A stretch of DNA of 64,000 nt from Todiramphus chloris collaris (Eukaryota; Chordata; Aves; Coraciiformes; Alcedinidae), in assembly GCA_025345505.1 (NCBI GenBank), contig JANVCC010000011.1:11196184-11260183 (forward strand), given 5' to 3'. The notes below the pieces were generated by a model. That model was given only the letters and a program-made list of their open reading frames with translations, was not told the origin of the DNA and ran no database searches. Position numbers and translations under genes: made by a program. The first letter of the stretch is position 1, and each line of letters begins with the position of its first letter. This document shows positions 25,737-36,340 of the stretch, in pieces.

Positions 25737-26559
25737 GTGGGGTTGTTTTCTTCCTGGAAAGGATGGACCTGCTTTTCCCTGGAGGAGGGAGGGATGTTGG
25801 TCTGGGTCTATAAGGATGCTCCAGCTGTACGTGGGGGTCGGCGATTGCTGAGCCATACCCAGCAGCACATCCTGTGCTATGTCTCCTTTTATTCTTGCTT
25901 TGCGCTGCTCCTCCAGCCCAGCCGAGGTGTTTGATTCAGCTCCTTAATGACCTAGTGAACACACCACTTGTGGCTTGTTGCTGTAGGGGCAGAAGGCTGA
26001 GATGACTTACACCACTGCATGAACAATTACGCAGTGTCTTTCTTTGACGTATTTCTCCGTAGGCGGGCTTTTTGTTGTTTTTCCAAGTATTTCCATCCTC
26101 CGTCTGTGTGTAGACGTTTGAGCTGTTTGCCGCTGCCTACCCTCTTGTTTCGGGGTGTGATTTCCTAGCTCTTTCCCTACTACACACTAGACAGGCTGGA
26201 GTGTCCTTGAACCTGCCCTCCCCTTTCTAAAGAGAAGAATGAGAAGCCTTTAAGCAGCTTAAGTGTCGGCCTTGTCGCAGCTGACAGGAAACCGATCTGC
26301 CGCTTGGCCCTGCGTGGTGCGGCCTGACTTGCCGGTGGCATGCGCCTGGGGTGTGCCAGCCTGGTGAGGGCTGGGGGGGGCACACCAAAGGTCCCCTCTG
26401 TGCCCCGCCGAGGGGGATTTCAGCTGCGGACGTGGTCGGAAATTGCCCTCTGTCCCAAAACGTTGCGGCCGTTTGCCACAGCTGTCTGTCCTGTCAAAAC
26501 AGTGGCTCGTCTTGGGGTTAAAGGTTGATGAAAACTGTTGCTAACTTGAGATGATGGAT
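25737..26559 (+). other. POLA1: POLA1 large intron, moderately GC-rich part
   Basis: G+C and CpG are higher than in the surrounding intron, most clearly at about 26270-26480 (for example GCCGCTTGG, GTGGTGCGGCC, CCCCGCCGAGG, GCTGCGGACGTGG, ACGTTGCGGCCG). No gene was recognised. It could be a weak CpG island or just a GC-rich patch. Confidence 0.5.
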
Positions 26560-27770
26560 GTTGGAAGAGCTAATTAGTGAGCAGGGGCACTTAATTTGAT
26601 CACAGGTAGTGTAGGTGCTCTTCCAGGTTTTGAAGAACTTTCCTGGGGAGCCACCCATGTTACCAGCTTTTTTTTAATTCACAGAGGGTTGTATTTTCAG
26701 TGGATTACTTCCAGGAGGAAAGACAGGGTAAATTAAAAAGCAACACTTGAATTTAATTCTGAAGGATTTCTGTGTGATCTCCAAAGGTTGTCAGGGTTGT
26801 TTTTGCTTACAGATGGACATGTCAGATACCCTGGTGAAATTTTCATATGAAATACCTTATGGTAGGATTAGGAGCTCATCGGCCGTGCTCCCTGATGGGA
26901 GATGTTCTCTGTGTGAAAGTAAAAGAGGAGTGTTAAAAGTGTATTCTGGTAACATTGCTTTGGCTTATTCAATTGCTGATGACAAGACAATGTGTTTCCA
27001 CTTTGGTCCGTGCTGATGAAGTGTAATATAATTATTTGTATTAGACACCAGCCACCTGTTAATATCGTTCTTCTAAAGGTCATTGTGTGGTGCCTTGCTG
27101 TCTGAATTTAATGGCCCTGTATCAGGTTTGTTGGTCACTCTTTTGTGTGACACCGGACAAGTGTTTGTGGGGAAAGAATGTGAACCCGATACTCCGATGC
27201 CAGGGGAAGAGGAGAGGACTGGGGGAGAGGGGACGACCAGGAACGGGCCCCACTTGTGCTGTTGTTGGGTCACCAGGCTAGGGCTGGAAAAGAAGCAGCT
27301 TTATTCTGAGGTGCTTTCATCTAACATAGCCCTTGTTTGGTAGAAAAAAAACCAAAACAAAACCCAACTATTTCCCAAGTGAAGCAGACTGATATCTATA
27401 AACCCTAACTTATTGGTACCCCAGGATGCTTAGGGTCACTGTGTTCCTGACCTGGGCTGTAAAGGAGAGAAGGGTAGGGGGTGCTGCTCAACTGTCTGTC
27501 TGGCCTCCTAAAGCCATGAAAAGAAAGTGAGGTGATGATAATGTAATTGTGCCTTATGACAATGGGTGGATGTTTGATAAGTTATTTTTAAACATGTGGT
27601 GTTGGCAGTTAACCTTAATCCTGGTGTTGGATTCATTTATTAATGTCTGTACAGTGACCTGAAAATGCAAAGCACTATATCATTGAGAAATGTTGACCTT
27701 GTTATGTGACAATTTTTAATTAATTTTGCTGAATATAAGGGTGGTGTGTGTTTAACTTGAACTTTCGGTC
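26560..27770 (+). promoter_or_regulatory. Candidate conserved noncoding regulatory region
   Basis: No interspersed repeat was recognised here. Homeodomain-type motifs include GCTAATTAGTGAG near 26569, TATAATTATTTG near 27026, TAACCTTAATCC (OTX/PITX-like) near 27609 and TTTTTAATTAATTTTG near 27713. It sits between a CR1 copy and the similar stretch at 28020. Regulatory function is inferred only. Confidence 0.25.
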
Positions 27771-28019
27771 TTCTCACCTGACCCAGTATTAGCTTTCAGG
27801 AGAAGTGGGGGACAGGTAGGACTTGTGCATTAACTTCTTCCATGTCTATATTCAGTGAATGGAGCAGATGCAAGTGACTGCTGCTGCAGGGGCTCAGCTG
27901 AATGACTTTGTTTTCAAAGTTCCAGAAAATGAAAGCTTTAGCTGCCAAAAGAACAAAACAAAGCACCTGGCTTACCACATGGTGTAGGACATTCCAGCAC
28001 TTGCAAAGAGGGAGGGTTG

Positions 28020-28790
28020 GCTTTAAGCCATTTATATTCCAGTGTCATTAGTAACTGCTACTAACTGTTGGATTGAATTGCTGGCTGAGAAAGAGCAAGA
28101 GCTTTTAGCATCTTCTCTGCAATTGTAAGGAGTCATATGAAAAACTCCATTACTGCCAATTTTTTAAGGCGCAAGGGTCTCACTTTTATCAGTTGCATAT
28201 TTATTGGTTCAAACCGTTTGAGCTTCATTATGCGCATGTAGATATCTCGTTGTGTTTGAAATGGGTCATTAGGGTCTTCAAGCATTCTGGCTTTATAAAA
28301 ATCTAATTGATTATTTCTGCCATGAAGGAGTTAATGAAGGATCACTCCTGGCTTTTAATTTTCAGCTAATTAAACAGAAGGTCTGTTTTTTGCCTTGGCA
28401 CTCAGAGTTAAAAGTGCCAAATATAGGATTTTTTTTGTGTGAGTTGAAGGGTGAGGAGGAGGGGAAAAAGTTACATGTAAATCATTTAGCCATTAACCTA
28501 ATGTGGTGGATTTATAAATCCTATTACTATAAGCCCTTTTCATTTCCACTGAGGCCTGACGTGTGCTTGATCCTCCTAATGTAAAATTCATTCTGTCTAA
28601 GTGATTACTGAAGTAAGACACTTTTAGTCAATTTTAATCAGATTGTGTGAAACTTGCTTGAACACTAATGTTAAGTAAGACATGGACACAGTTTGGCCAT
28701 GTCTTAATTAGCCTTACAAATCAGTTAGACTAGGAATCAATCAGTGAGCCAAGTCTATGAACCCTTTGACACCTAAAGCTTTCTGTGGGG
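28020..28790 (+). promoter_or_regulatory. Candidate conserved noncoding regulatory element
   Basis: This is dense, repeat-free sequence with many TAAT-core sites: ATCTAATTGATTATTTC near 28301, CAGCTAATTAAACAG near 28364 and GTCTTAATTAGCC near 28701. It also has ATTATGCGCATG near 28228 and a 10-base-pair inverted repeat at 28676-28706. Of all the intron stretches this one looks most like an ancient developmental enhancer. Conservation cannot be tested here. Confidence 0.35.
28676..28706 (+). repeat. 10-bp inverted repeat
   Basis: TAAGACATGG (28676-28685) pairs perfectly with CCATGTCTTA (28697-28706) around an 11-base loop. It lies directly before a TTAATTAG site. Confidence 0.85.
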
Positions 28791-31245
28791 AGAAAAATCT
28801 ATGCCGAGGGCTGAAAATACAGGTCTTGAAAGCAAGATTAAGATTGTAATTTGTGTTCTTGGTTTATGGTATGCTTGGCAGTTCCTCACAGTGTGCAGGT
28901 CCTTTATGATGCAGCCTTCATCGGTGTTTCAGAGTTGAGGCCAGTGGGGTGCTTCCTGTAGCCCATCATAAATTCCTGTCTCCACAGCAGGAGCAGCAAT
29001 TGGTGTATTTTTTTTTTTAAGCTGCTTCTGCTCCACGATACATCTGTTATTTTGGCGGAGGGAGGCGAGGGACAGTTTATCTTAAAACGTTGTAGCTTCC
29101 TCCTTTTAAGCGGTCACTGGGAACTACTGACTTGGATTCATGGGACATCTACGCTTCTTGGGTATAGCTGTCCCCGATTTTCCTACAGGGAGATGTTAGC
29201 ATGGAAGATAGCTGCCTCACAAACCGCTCAACCATTGCTTGTTGTTGGAATCAGAGGTGGGTTTTGTGAAATGTCATCCTTCGAAAGACAAATAAAGAGT
29301 TTGCTGGTTGTAATGTTTCTCCTGGATCGTTGCTTTTTAAGTTGGCTTAGCTCTGACATACGTGAGCCTCAAACTGACTTTCACCCCATGCTAGTTTACC
29401 CGGTTTTTGAAGACTTACAACTACCCAGTATATTTACTATTCTCATTGTGTAGAATTTCTGTATTGGTAACAACTTTTGGTATTTTCTTTTAGTATGTGA
29501 ACCATTTCCTTTTATTACCAAGGTATTTGGAAAACTTGTCATGTCCTTGAAGGATCCAGTAGAAGTCTTTGCTGGTTATTTTTCTTTCTTCCTGTTGCTT
29601 CTGGTGCCTTCTACAGCACAGTGAAAAGCCTTAGGAGAAAAGGATGCTTGCAGTATATGGAAATAAAAATGTTTAATACTAGAGACAGCAGATGTTCTCT
29701 TGAAGCAAGCTGCATTTTTTTTGTAGAAATGCCAACTGCATGTGTGTTGTGGCAGTGCCAGGGGACTTGACCCGGTGACCTGGTTGGTGGAAAACGGGCC
29801 TATTGTAAATAACCAGCTTAGACTGGAGATTTTGGTTTGCTTTTATAGAAAAAATACCTGCATGATGATTTTGTGTAAACTTGAAATTTCAACCACCATC
29901 AGTGTCAGCAAACCCTTTTCAGAAGTCACTCGAAGTCTGTATGGCGCGGGCTTTGTAAGTAATTTTTATTGCTTGACTTCCAGGCAATTAAAGTGTCTTT
30001 TCTCCTCTATCTAACCTGTTTAATTACCTCTCTCTGTTAGGGTGAGTGTACCTCATTTAGTCAGATGTTACTTAGTTGATGATATGAGTATAGAAGCACA
30101 TGTGGAAGAGAGCAGGGAATATATTTTTTGCTTGATCTGAATGCGTCTTTGTCTTATGTTTTCACTTTCGTACAGTGACTGTTGGTCTGCCAGGTGTGCC
30201 TTTTTGAATGAAAATGAGAACCTTCTTTAGTGTAGAACTCTTACTGTGTGGTTGGGATGAGGCTCATTTGAAACGCTTTGAAATTAGATGTTAATTACCT
30301 TTCTCATCTACTGGATAATCTTCTGTACTTTAACCAAATAAGGATAATCTTCTAGCCTTTAATCAAATAAATATTCAAATACTTTGAATTTGCCATATTT
30401 CATCTTTGTGACAGTTTTCTTAAGTGATAGATTGTAGTAGAGCAACTGCTCATGAAAAGGGAGAGCTGAAACAGAAAAATTGTAGTTCAGGTGGATGGGA
30501 CATGTGATCCGTTATAGACACGTAGCTAATCTTAATAACTAATCTTGAAGGGCTAGTAGATGAACTGCCAAGGTTCCCTTCAGCCTCTCTTCCACAACCT
30601 CCCCCCATTTTTTTCTAAGTTTGGTTTTTTTGTTTTGTTTTGTTTTTGTTTTTTTGATCATAGCTGCCAGTATCATAGATCATAAGCTTGAGAAAGGTGT
30701 GATAAAGTCCATTCTAATACTACTTTAGGATAACATTTTTATTGGTCTTTGTCAGATTGTGATTGGTTCTTGACTTTGACTAGTAAACTGTATATCTTCC
30801 TATACCTGTTTATGTGTACATATGATCAAAATAAATGTATAGGTTCATAAACATAAAAGATTCCAGGATAACCTGCCTTAGAAAAGAACATGATCTATAA
30901 AAGAGATGTCTCTTATCAGTCATACTGCATGTATATTTCCTGGGAAAATCCTTTCAAATCTCTTGTTTTGCAGCTCATTAGGTCACATTAAAATCAGTGT
31001 TACCTATGCTGGAAAGCAGCAATAGCTCTTCAGATCTATCCGGAGATAGGTGGGCAGATTTTTTTTACCCAGCAGATTTAATGTATTTTTTGATAAGCAA
31101 AAATTATGGTATTCTTGAGGTTTTTATGGGCACTTGATAGTCTTCTGCTCTCTAAAGGGAATATGTATGGGCTTTTCTCATGGTGTTTGTGTCATTTTGA
31201 TGGTAAGACTGATAGATTTTTGTTCATTTGCTTTTTTTGTTTACT
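28791..31245 (+). other. POLA1: POLA1 large intron, fifth part
   Basis: No gene was recognised. A 29-base imperfect tandem duplication lies at 30313-30370 and T/G low complexity at about 30610-30655. An open frame of 133 codons at 29052-29453 has no recognisable features. Confidence 0.7.
30313..30370 (+). repeat. 29-base tandem duplication
   Basis: GGATAATCTTCT followed by a CTTTAAYCAAATAA-type end occurs twice, at 30313-30341 and 30342-30370, with only a few mismatches. Each unit carries a GATAA core. Confidence 0.85.
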
Positions 31246-31480
31246 GAAACATGGGAGGCTCCATCTGAACATCAGGAAATGCTTTTTTTACTTTGTGGCT
31301 GCATGCTGGCACAGGTTGCCCAGGGATGTCATGGGGCTCTCCATCTTTGGAGATACTCAAAGGTGTTTGGACATGGTTCTGGGCAGTGAGCTTTAGGTGA
31401 TCCTGCTTGAGCTGGAGGGTTGGACCAGATGACATCCTGAGGTCCCTTCAAACCTCAACCAGTTTCCGAGTCTGTGACTG
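31246..31480 (+). mobile_element. CR1 LINE 3' part (sense)
   Basis: TGGGAGGCTCCATCTGAACA, TGGCACAGGTTGCCCAGGGA, TGGACATGGTTCTGGGCAGT, GAGGGTTGGACCAGATGACA and GGTCCCTTCAAACCTCAACC follow a CR1 3' consensus in order. It ends in a decayed octamer (GAGTCTGTGA). The ORF2 end is broken, and the element is 5' truncated. Confidence 0.92.
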
Positions 31481-31984
31481 TTTATATTTTTTTGTTGTTG
31501 TTCAAACCAGGCCTTAGAATACTGGAAAATTTCTACATGGTTTTCTGTTTTTAAAACATATTCCCATCTTTCCTTCTGTTTTGCAGGTGGGTTGGTTTGT
31601 TTGTTTGTTTTGGGCACCTGTAGTAATCTAAAGGCATTAAAAAGCAGCTTAGCACCATTGGTATCTCTAATAGCAGTGGATGAAATCAAGCCACTATCAA
31701 CCAGTGCTTGTGGTTGGATTATTATGTTGGCATTAAAACTTCTCTCAGGGCCCGGCAGGTCTCATTTCAGATATAATTCTAATGAGGATATTGAATGACT
31801 GGTGTGACAATAATGTAAATTAGCGCTGGTGCTTTCTATTTAAACTGAAAAGAGCAAGAGAAAGCTTTGAGAGAAGGCTTCCTTGGCATATGAGTGAAAG
31901 CTGACTTTTTATATTAATGATTCAAACTCCTGTAATAAGAAGTAGGAAAGCTTGTTAGCTGTGTTTTTAGATTAAACAAAACCT
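31481..31984 (+). other. POLA1: POLA1 large intron, short unique part
   Basis: This is AT-rich sequence with a GTTT run near 31592. I see no gene or repeat. Confidence 0.7.
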
Positions 31985-32760
31985 TTAGGTTGTGATGTTC
32001 TTTCTCTAACAGAATTTGTGGGATGAAGAATTTAAATGAAAACTTCCAAAGTCAAAGATTGATTGAGTTAAAGTATGTAGCACGAAATCAGTCCTGTCAA
32101 ATTGTAGGGAAATAAGTGAGAGATTTATAAACATTGTTAATGTTTTAGAAATCTAGTTTTGTGCAAATGTGTTTTGAATTCTTTACAAATGAGATAACAG
32201 TAGGTCTAAATGACAAATTAAGGATTTAAAAAATAATCAGCATGCCTCTCTTGCAGTAATGGATTTATGGGGGTAGCATGCTTTAGTTGCATTTGTAATT
32301 AAAGTTTTTCCATCATTAGACTAGAAATGTATTCCTGTTGAGCAATATCATTTTAGGGGAATTATGTGGATTGAGTGAGTGGCAAAACTCCACTACTTTA
32401 ATCCGATATGTGGCTAAAAGTCAGTATTTGGATTGGATTCCTAGAGGGTCACGTTGAAAGGTTAAATACATCAGTTTGGTTTCCTCGTCTTCGTATTTCC
32501 ATATTCTTTACAATTAACAAACAAATCCATATCCTGTGGTATTATACAATGACAGCTTAACAACTTGGCTTCATAGCAATGAAGCCATACTGCTATTAAT
32601 TTTGAAACTCTAAATACTGAAATGGGTGGGCTGTACGTGGAGTGCTTAACGACAGACTAATGCATAAAAGTAACTCCTGAAATTGTCATTTCTTTGTATG
32701 AGTTCATGGTCCTGAAGAATTAAACTGAATGCTTTGATAAGCCTCTAACTTTCTTCTGTT
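31985..32760 (+). promoter_or_regulatory. Candidate conserved noncoding regulatory element
   Basis: The stretch is repeat-free and compositionally even, with no long homopolymer beyond one A6. It has TAAT-core sites such as TTTGTAATTAAAG near 32291, CTATTAATTTTG near 32593 and GACTAATGCATAAAA near 32655, plus CTTTAATCCGATA near 32396. A 9-base-pair hairpin lies at 32566-32587. It resembles an enhancer block, but function is inference. Confidence 0.3.
32566..32587 (+). repeat. 9-bp perfect hairpin
   Basis: TGGCTTCAT (32566-32574) and ATGAAGCCA (32579-32587) pair perfectly around the loop AGCA. Confidence 0.88.
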
Positions 32761-34050
32761 TTCAAAAACAGTGCCAGTGTCTTTGGTTATGAGACAGGCT
32801 TCAAATGGCATTAAAATGCCCTAGGCTGCAACTTCAGGTAATTGACCAGTTAACCATTAACTGCTGAAATCTTAAAGGCTGATAATAAGGTGATTCCCTT
32901 CAGGAATTTGCTTTTGTATGAAGCTCAGCTTTTCTCAATTGGAGTACTCACAATATTGTGTTATGGATTGTGTTTCGGTTTCTGTGGGAGCTGCATAACA
33001 TCAAATATGGTTCCATCCTATCCTTAGGTCCTTTACATGTCTATAGTATGTACCTTACTGTGGATGTCTGTGGATAGTTTCCATTGGCACGACCTCCTTT
33101 TTCATAGAAGTCTTTACAGGAAAAGTCTGGAAGATGAAGTTGTGCCAACCTACCCTACAGTTCCTATTCCTGACTTACAGTTGCAAGGCCTATTTAACAA
33201 GCAATTTAGACTCATTAATGTGAAATTTTCTTTTGTAGCTAGTTTAAAAATGGCTAAAAACCTTAAATGAGCTTTTTAAAAAAAAAATTCCACATTGAGA
33301 TCAAAGTGTATGTCAGAAATTAGTCACATATCTCACAGTTGTCTGGGAGGCCAGTAGATTTTATTTCTGAGATGCTTTGTAAATGCTTACTTTGTTATTT
33401 GGGAGACTTCTATGTCCTGAGGAGCTCCATCTCTTTTCTTCTTTTGTGGTGAGACACGTCTAGAAAACTCAGGAAGCTCATTTTGAAGACGTAATCTTAA
33501 AAGACTGTGTCTGACCCTGACAGACTCTCAGGAACTCTTTCCATCTTCATCAAGTGCTATACAGAGATCACACTGAACAAATAGGAAAGCTGACTGAGAC
33601 TTCATGCTGTTAACTGTGCATGTTCCTCATTGTCTCACCCACACCCTTGGAGCAGTCACTAACTAGGTCCTGCATGAAGTAGGAGAGCTTAAGTGTCCCA
33701 TGTAGACCTGAAACTGTTTTCTCTCCCTTAATACCACCTAAGGTGACACTTAAGAGCTGCCACAGGGGCTTGTCTGAAGAGACTGTGTAGGAGCCACATT
33801 AATACAGTGGCTGGTGTTTAGACATATTTCACATGGTACCTGCTCTGCTTCTACTTGTTGACTATTTTGATCAGTACCAAATGTGGTTGTGAGTTTCTTA
33901 GTCTTGAACACTGGTAGTTATTTAGTCCTGCATAGAAAGCCTTCACTTGTTACAAGTGCTCATTTCATTCAGGTTTCATTGTTCTTTAGAACTGGAGTAA
34001 TCTTTGTTGAATTTCTTTTCTGTTATTTGTTGTAACCAGGAAAACTTGTC
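32761..34050 (+). other. POLA1: POLA1 large intron, sixth part
   Basis: No gene, repeat family or structured element was recognised. Confidence 0.7.
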
Positions 34051-34123
34051 GGGGGGTTGGGGGGAGGTGGACTAGATGCTCTCCAGAGTTTCCCTTACAG
34101 CCCCTATTCTGTGATTCTGTGAA
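34051..34123 (+). mobile_element. CR1 LINE 3' tip (sense)
   Basis: GGTGGACTAGATGCTCTCCA and CAGCCCCTATTCTGTGATTC form the last about 70 bases of a CR1 with two ATTCTGTG octamers. It is a very short 5'-truncated insertion. Confidence 0.85.
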
Positions 34124-34453
34124 GCAGTGTAAAAAAGGTCTTCCTCAATCCGCATGTTATATATGAAGAAGAGTATTTTGGAGGATTTCAGAATGATCCT
34201 TTTCTTCAGAGAAGAGAGATGACCTAACTTAAAGGTAGCACTGAGTCACTCACAGTGTACATCCATCAGAAGATCATGTCTTCTGTCAGACTTGGCTCTA
34301 TGGGAGGTGCAAAATTGCATGTACCAAGTTCCCTTAGTTGAGGGGTGAGCATGTTTTTACATTACTAGATTCTTAAAATGGTACCTGTTGAACACAATGT
34401 AAGCTATTTACTCTTAACTGTAAAGAATATGTAAGGATAGATCTTTGAAGATT
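34124..34453 (+). other. POLA1: POLA1 large intron, gap between CR1 copies
   Basis: These 330 bases of unique-looking AT-rich intron separate two CR1 copies. Nothing was recognised in it. Confidence 0.7.
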
Positions 34454-36340
34454 ATAGACTTGTAGAATAGCTGAAGTTGAAAGGCACCTCTCAGAATTCT
34501 TTAGTTCATCCCTCCCTGCTCAACTAGAGTAGGCTGGTTCACGACCATGCCCAGTGGGGATTTGAGTATCTCCAAGAATAGAGACTCCGCAGCTTCTCTT
34601 GGCAACCTGCAGTCCTTGCAGTAAAGAAGCTTTTCCTTGTTTTTAAACAAGGCAAGGCTTCAAATTTCAAGCCCATTGCTTCTTGTACTTTCACTGGGCA
34701 CCAATGAGGAGAATCTGCCACTGTCATCTTTACTCCCACCCATCAGATGTATCAAGACAGTACTAAGACCCTTCCATGAGCTTTCTCTTTTCCAGGCTGA
34801 GCAGTTCCAGGTGACTCAGAGTCTCCTCACATGGCAGATGCTCCAGGCCCCGTAGTGACATCTGTGGTCCTGTGCTGGACTCGCTCCAGTATGTGCAGGT
34901 CTTTCTCACACCGGGGAGCTCAGCTGAACGCAGCACTCCACATGGGCCTCACCAGGACTGCGTAGCGGGGAAAGGATCACCTCCCCGAGACCTGCTGCCA
35001 ATGCTCAGCCTTGTGCAGCCCAAGGTGCCCATGGCCGTCTTTGCTACAAGGGTACATTGTTGGTTCTTGTCCAACTTCATGTCTACCAGGATGACCAGGT
35101 CCTTCCCTCCAAAGGTGCTTTCCAGGCGGTCAGCCCCAGAGTCCATGGGGGTTATTCCTCCCCTGGTGCAGGACTCGTTACTTCCCTTTGTTGAAATTGA
35201 GGAGATTCCTGTAGGCCATGAGACATCTCCAGCCTGACAAGGTCTCTCTGACCAGCTGCACACCCAGCTGCCACATCAACCGCTCCTCCCTGGTTTGCAC
35301 TGTCTGCAGACTTGCTGAGGATGCTCTCTGTGCCATCACCCGCACCATTAATGCAGACACTAAACAGGACTGGACCCAGTATCGACTCCTGGGCTACCCC
35401 ACTAGGGACTGGCGTCCACCTGGGCTTGGTGCCACTGATCACAACGCTCGGAGCCCAGCAGTGCTGATGGTTTCAGTGCAGCCAGGTTTCAGTCCATCTC
35501 CCTGTCCGCTTACCGAGTCCATACTTCCTCAGTTTGTCTTTGAGGATGCTACGGGAGACAGAGTTGAAAGCCTTACTGAAGTCAAGATAAACAACAGCCC
35601 CTGCTCTCCCCTTGTCCACCAAGCCAGTCAGCTCTCTCTTCATAGAAAGCTGACAGCGTTTGTAAATCTACACTGAAGATGCTCAAACACCTTCTTGTGC
35701 CTTGGGTGTCTGAAAACGGTTCTTTTCACAATTAGTTGCTCCAGCCCCTTTTCCCAGGGCTTGAGGTGAGGCTGGTCAGCCTCTAGTTCCATGCTGTTTC
35801 CTCCTCCTTGCCCATCTTGAGGATTGCAGTGACATTTTCTTCCTTCCAGTCCTCGGAGACTCCCATAATCATTATGTTTTTATACCACGTTTCCATCAAC
35901 GCAGTGAAGTCATAGCCCTGTAACTGCATGCAGACTTCCAATTCCTCCTTGTTGTTCCCTGTGCTGTGTGCATTAGTGTACAGGCCCTTTAGAGACGCAC
36001 CCAGTCCTGCTGATACCCTGACAAATTGCAAGAGCTTTCACTGTAACACTGTCCTGTAGACGCTCCCTTATTTACAGGGATGTTCTTGAAGAGGGCCCTG
36101 TTTGGCCCTGTGTTGTTGATTATAAGGTCCTTCCTGTTCACATCATGGCCCACCACTTGCTCCCCATTGTGGTTTGCAACTTCCTGATGGACGTGCTCCC
36201 CTGCCCTCTGTCAGTCCTGGTGTAAAGCTCCCCTTTCCATGAAGGGAGCCAGTTGTCTCAAATCATTTTGGCCTATGCAGTGAGATGGATCCTGCCTTGT
36301 CCAAGCAATTCTTGGTCCTCAAAGGGAGGTCCGTGACCAT
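34454..36340 (-). mobile_element. Long, internally deleted CR1 LINE (antisense)
   Basis: This is the largest transposon remnant in the window, about 1.9 kb in reverse orientation with its 3' end near 34454. On the minus strand a frame in 35152-35442 carries the reverse transcriptase core: SGVAQESILGPVLF, then a damaged SADSANQGGAVD where the catalytic ADD-type motif should be. Further 5', 35783-36031 reads YTNAHSTGNNKEELEVCMQL (start of ORF2) and then SEDWKEENVTAILKMGKEEE (start of the RT), so most of the endonuclease domain between them is missing. The 5' part (about 36060-36340) resembles the end of ORF1 with a GGATCCATCTCACT block. It is an inactive fossil. Confidence 0.9.

Noticed and set aside
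29052-29453. 133-codon open frame on the + strand
   Set aside because: No recognisable domain, no splice or promoter context and random-looking composition. Probably chance.
30540-30600. GGGCTAGTAGATGAAC...GGTTCCCTTCAGCC resembling a CR1 3' end
   Set aside because: Mismatch level is too high to separate from chance without a consensus alignment.
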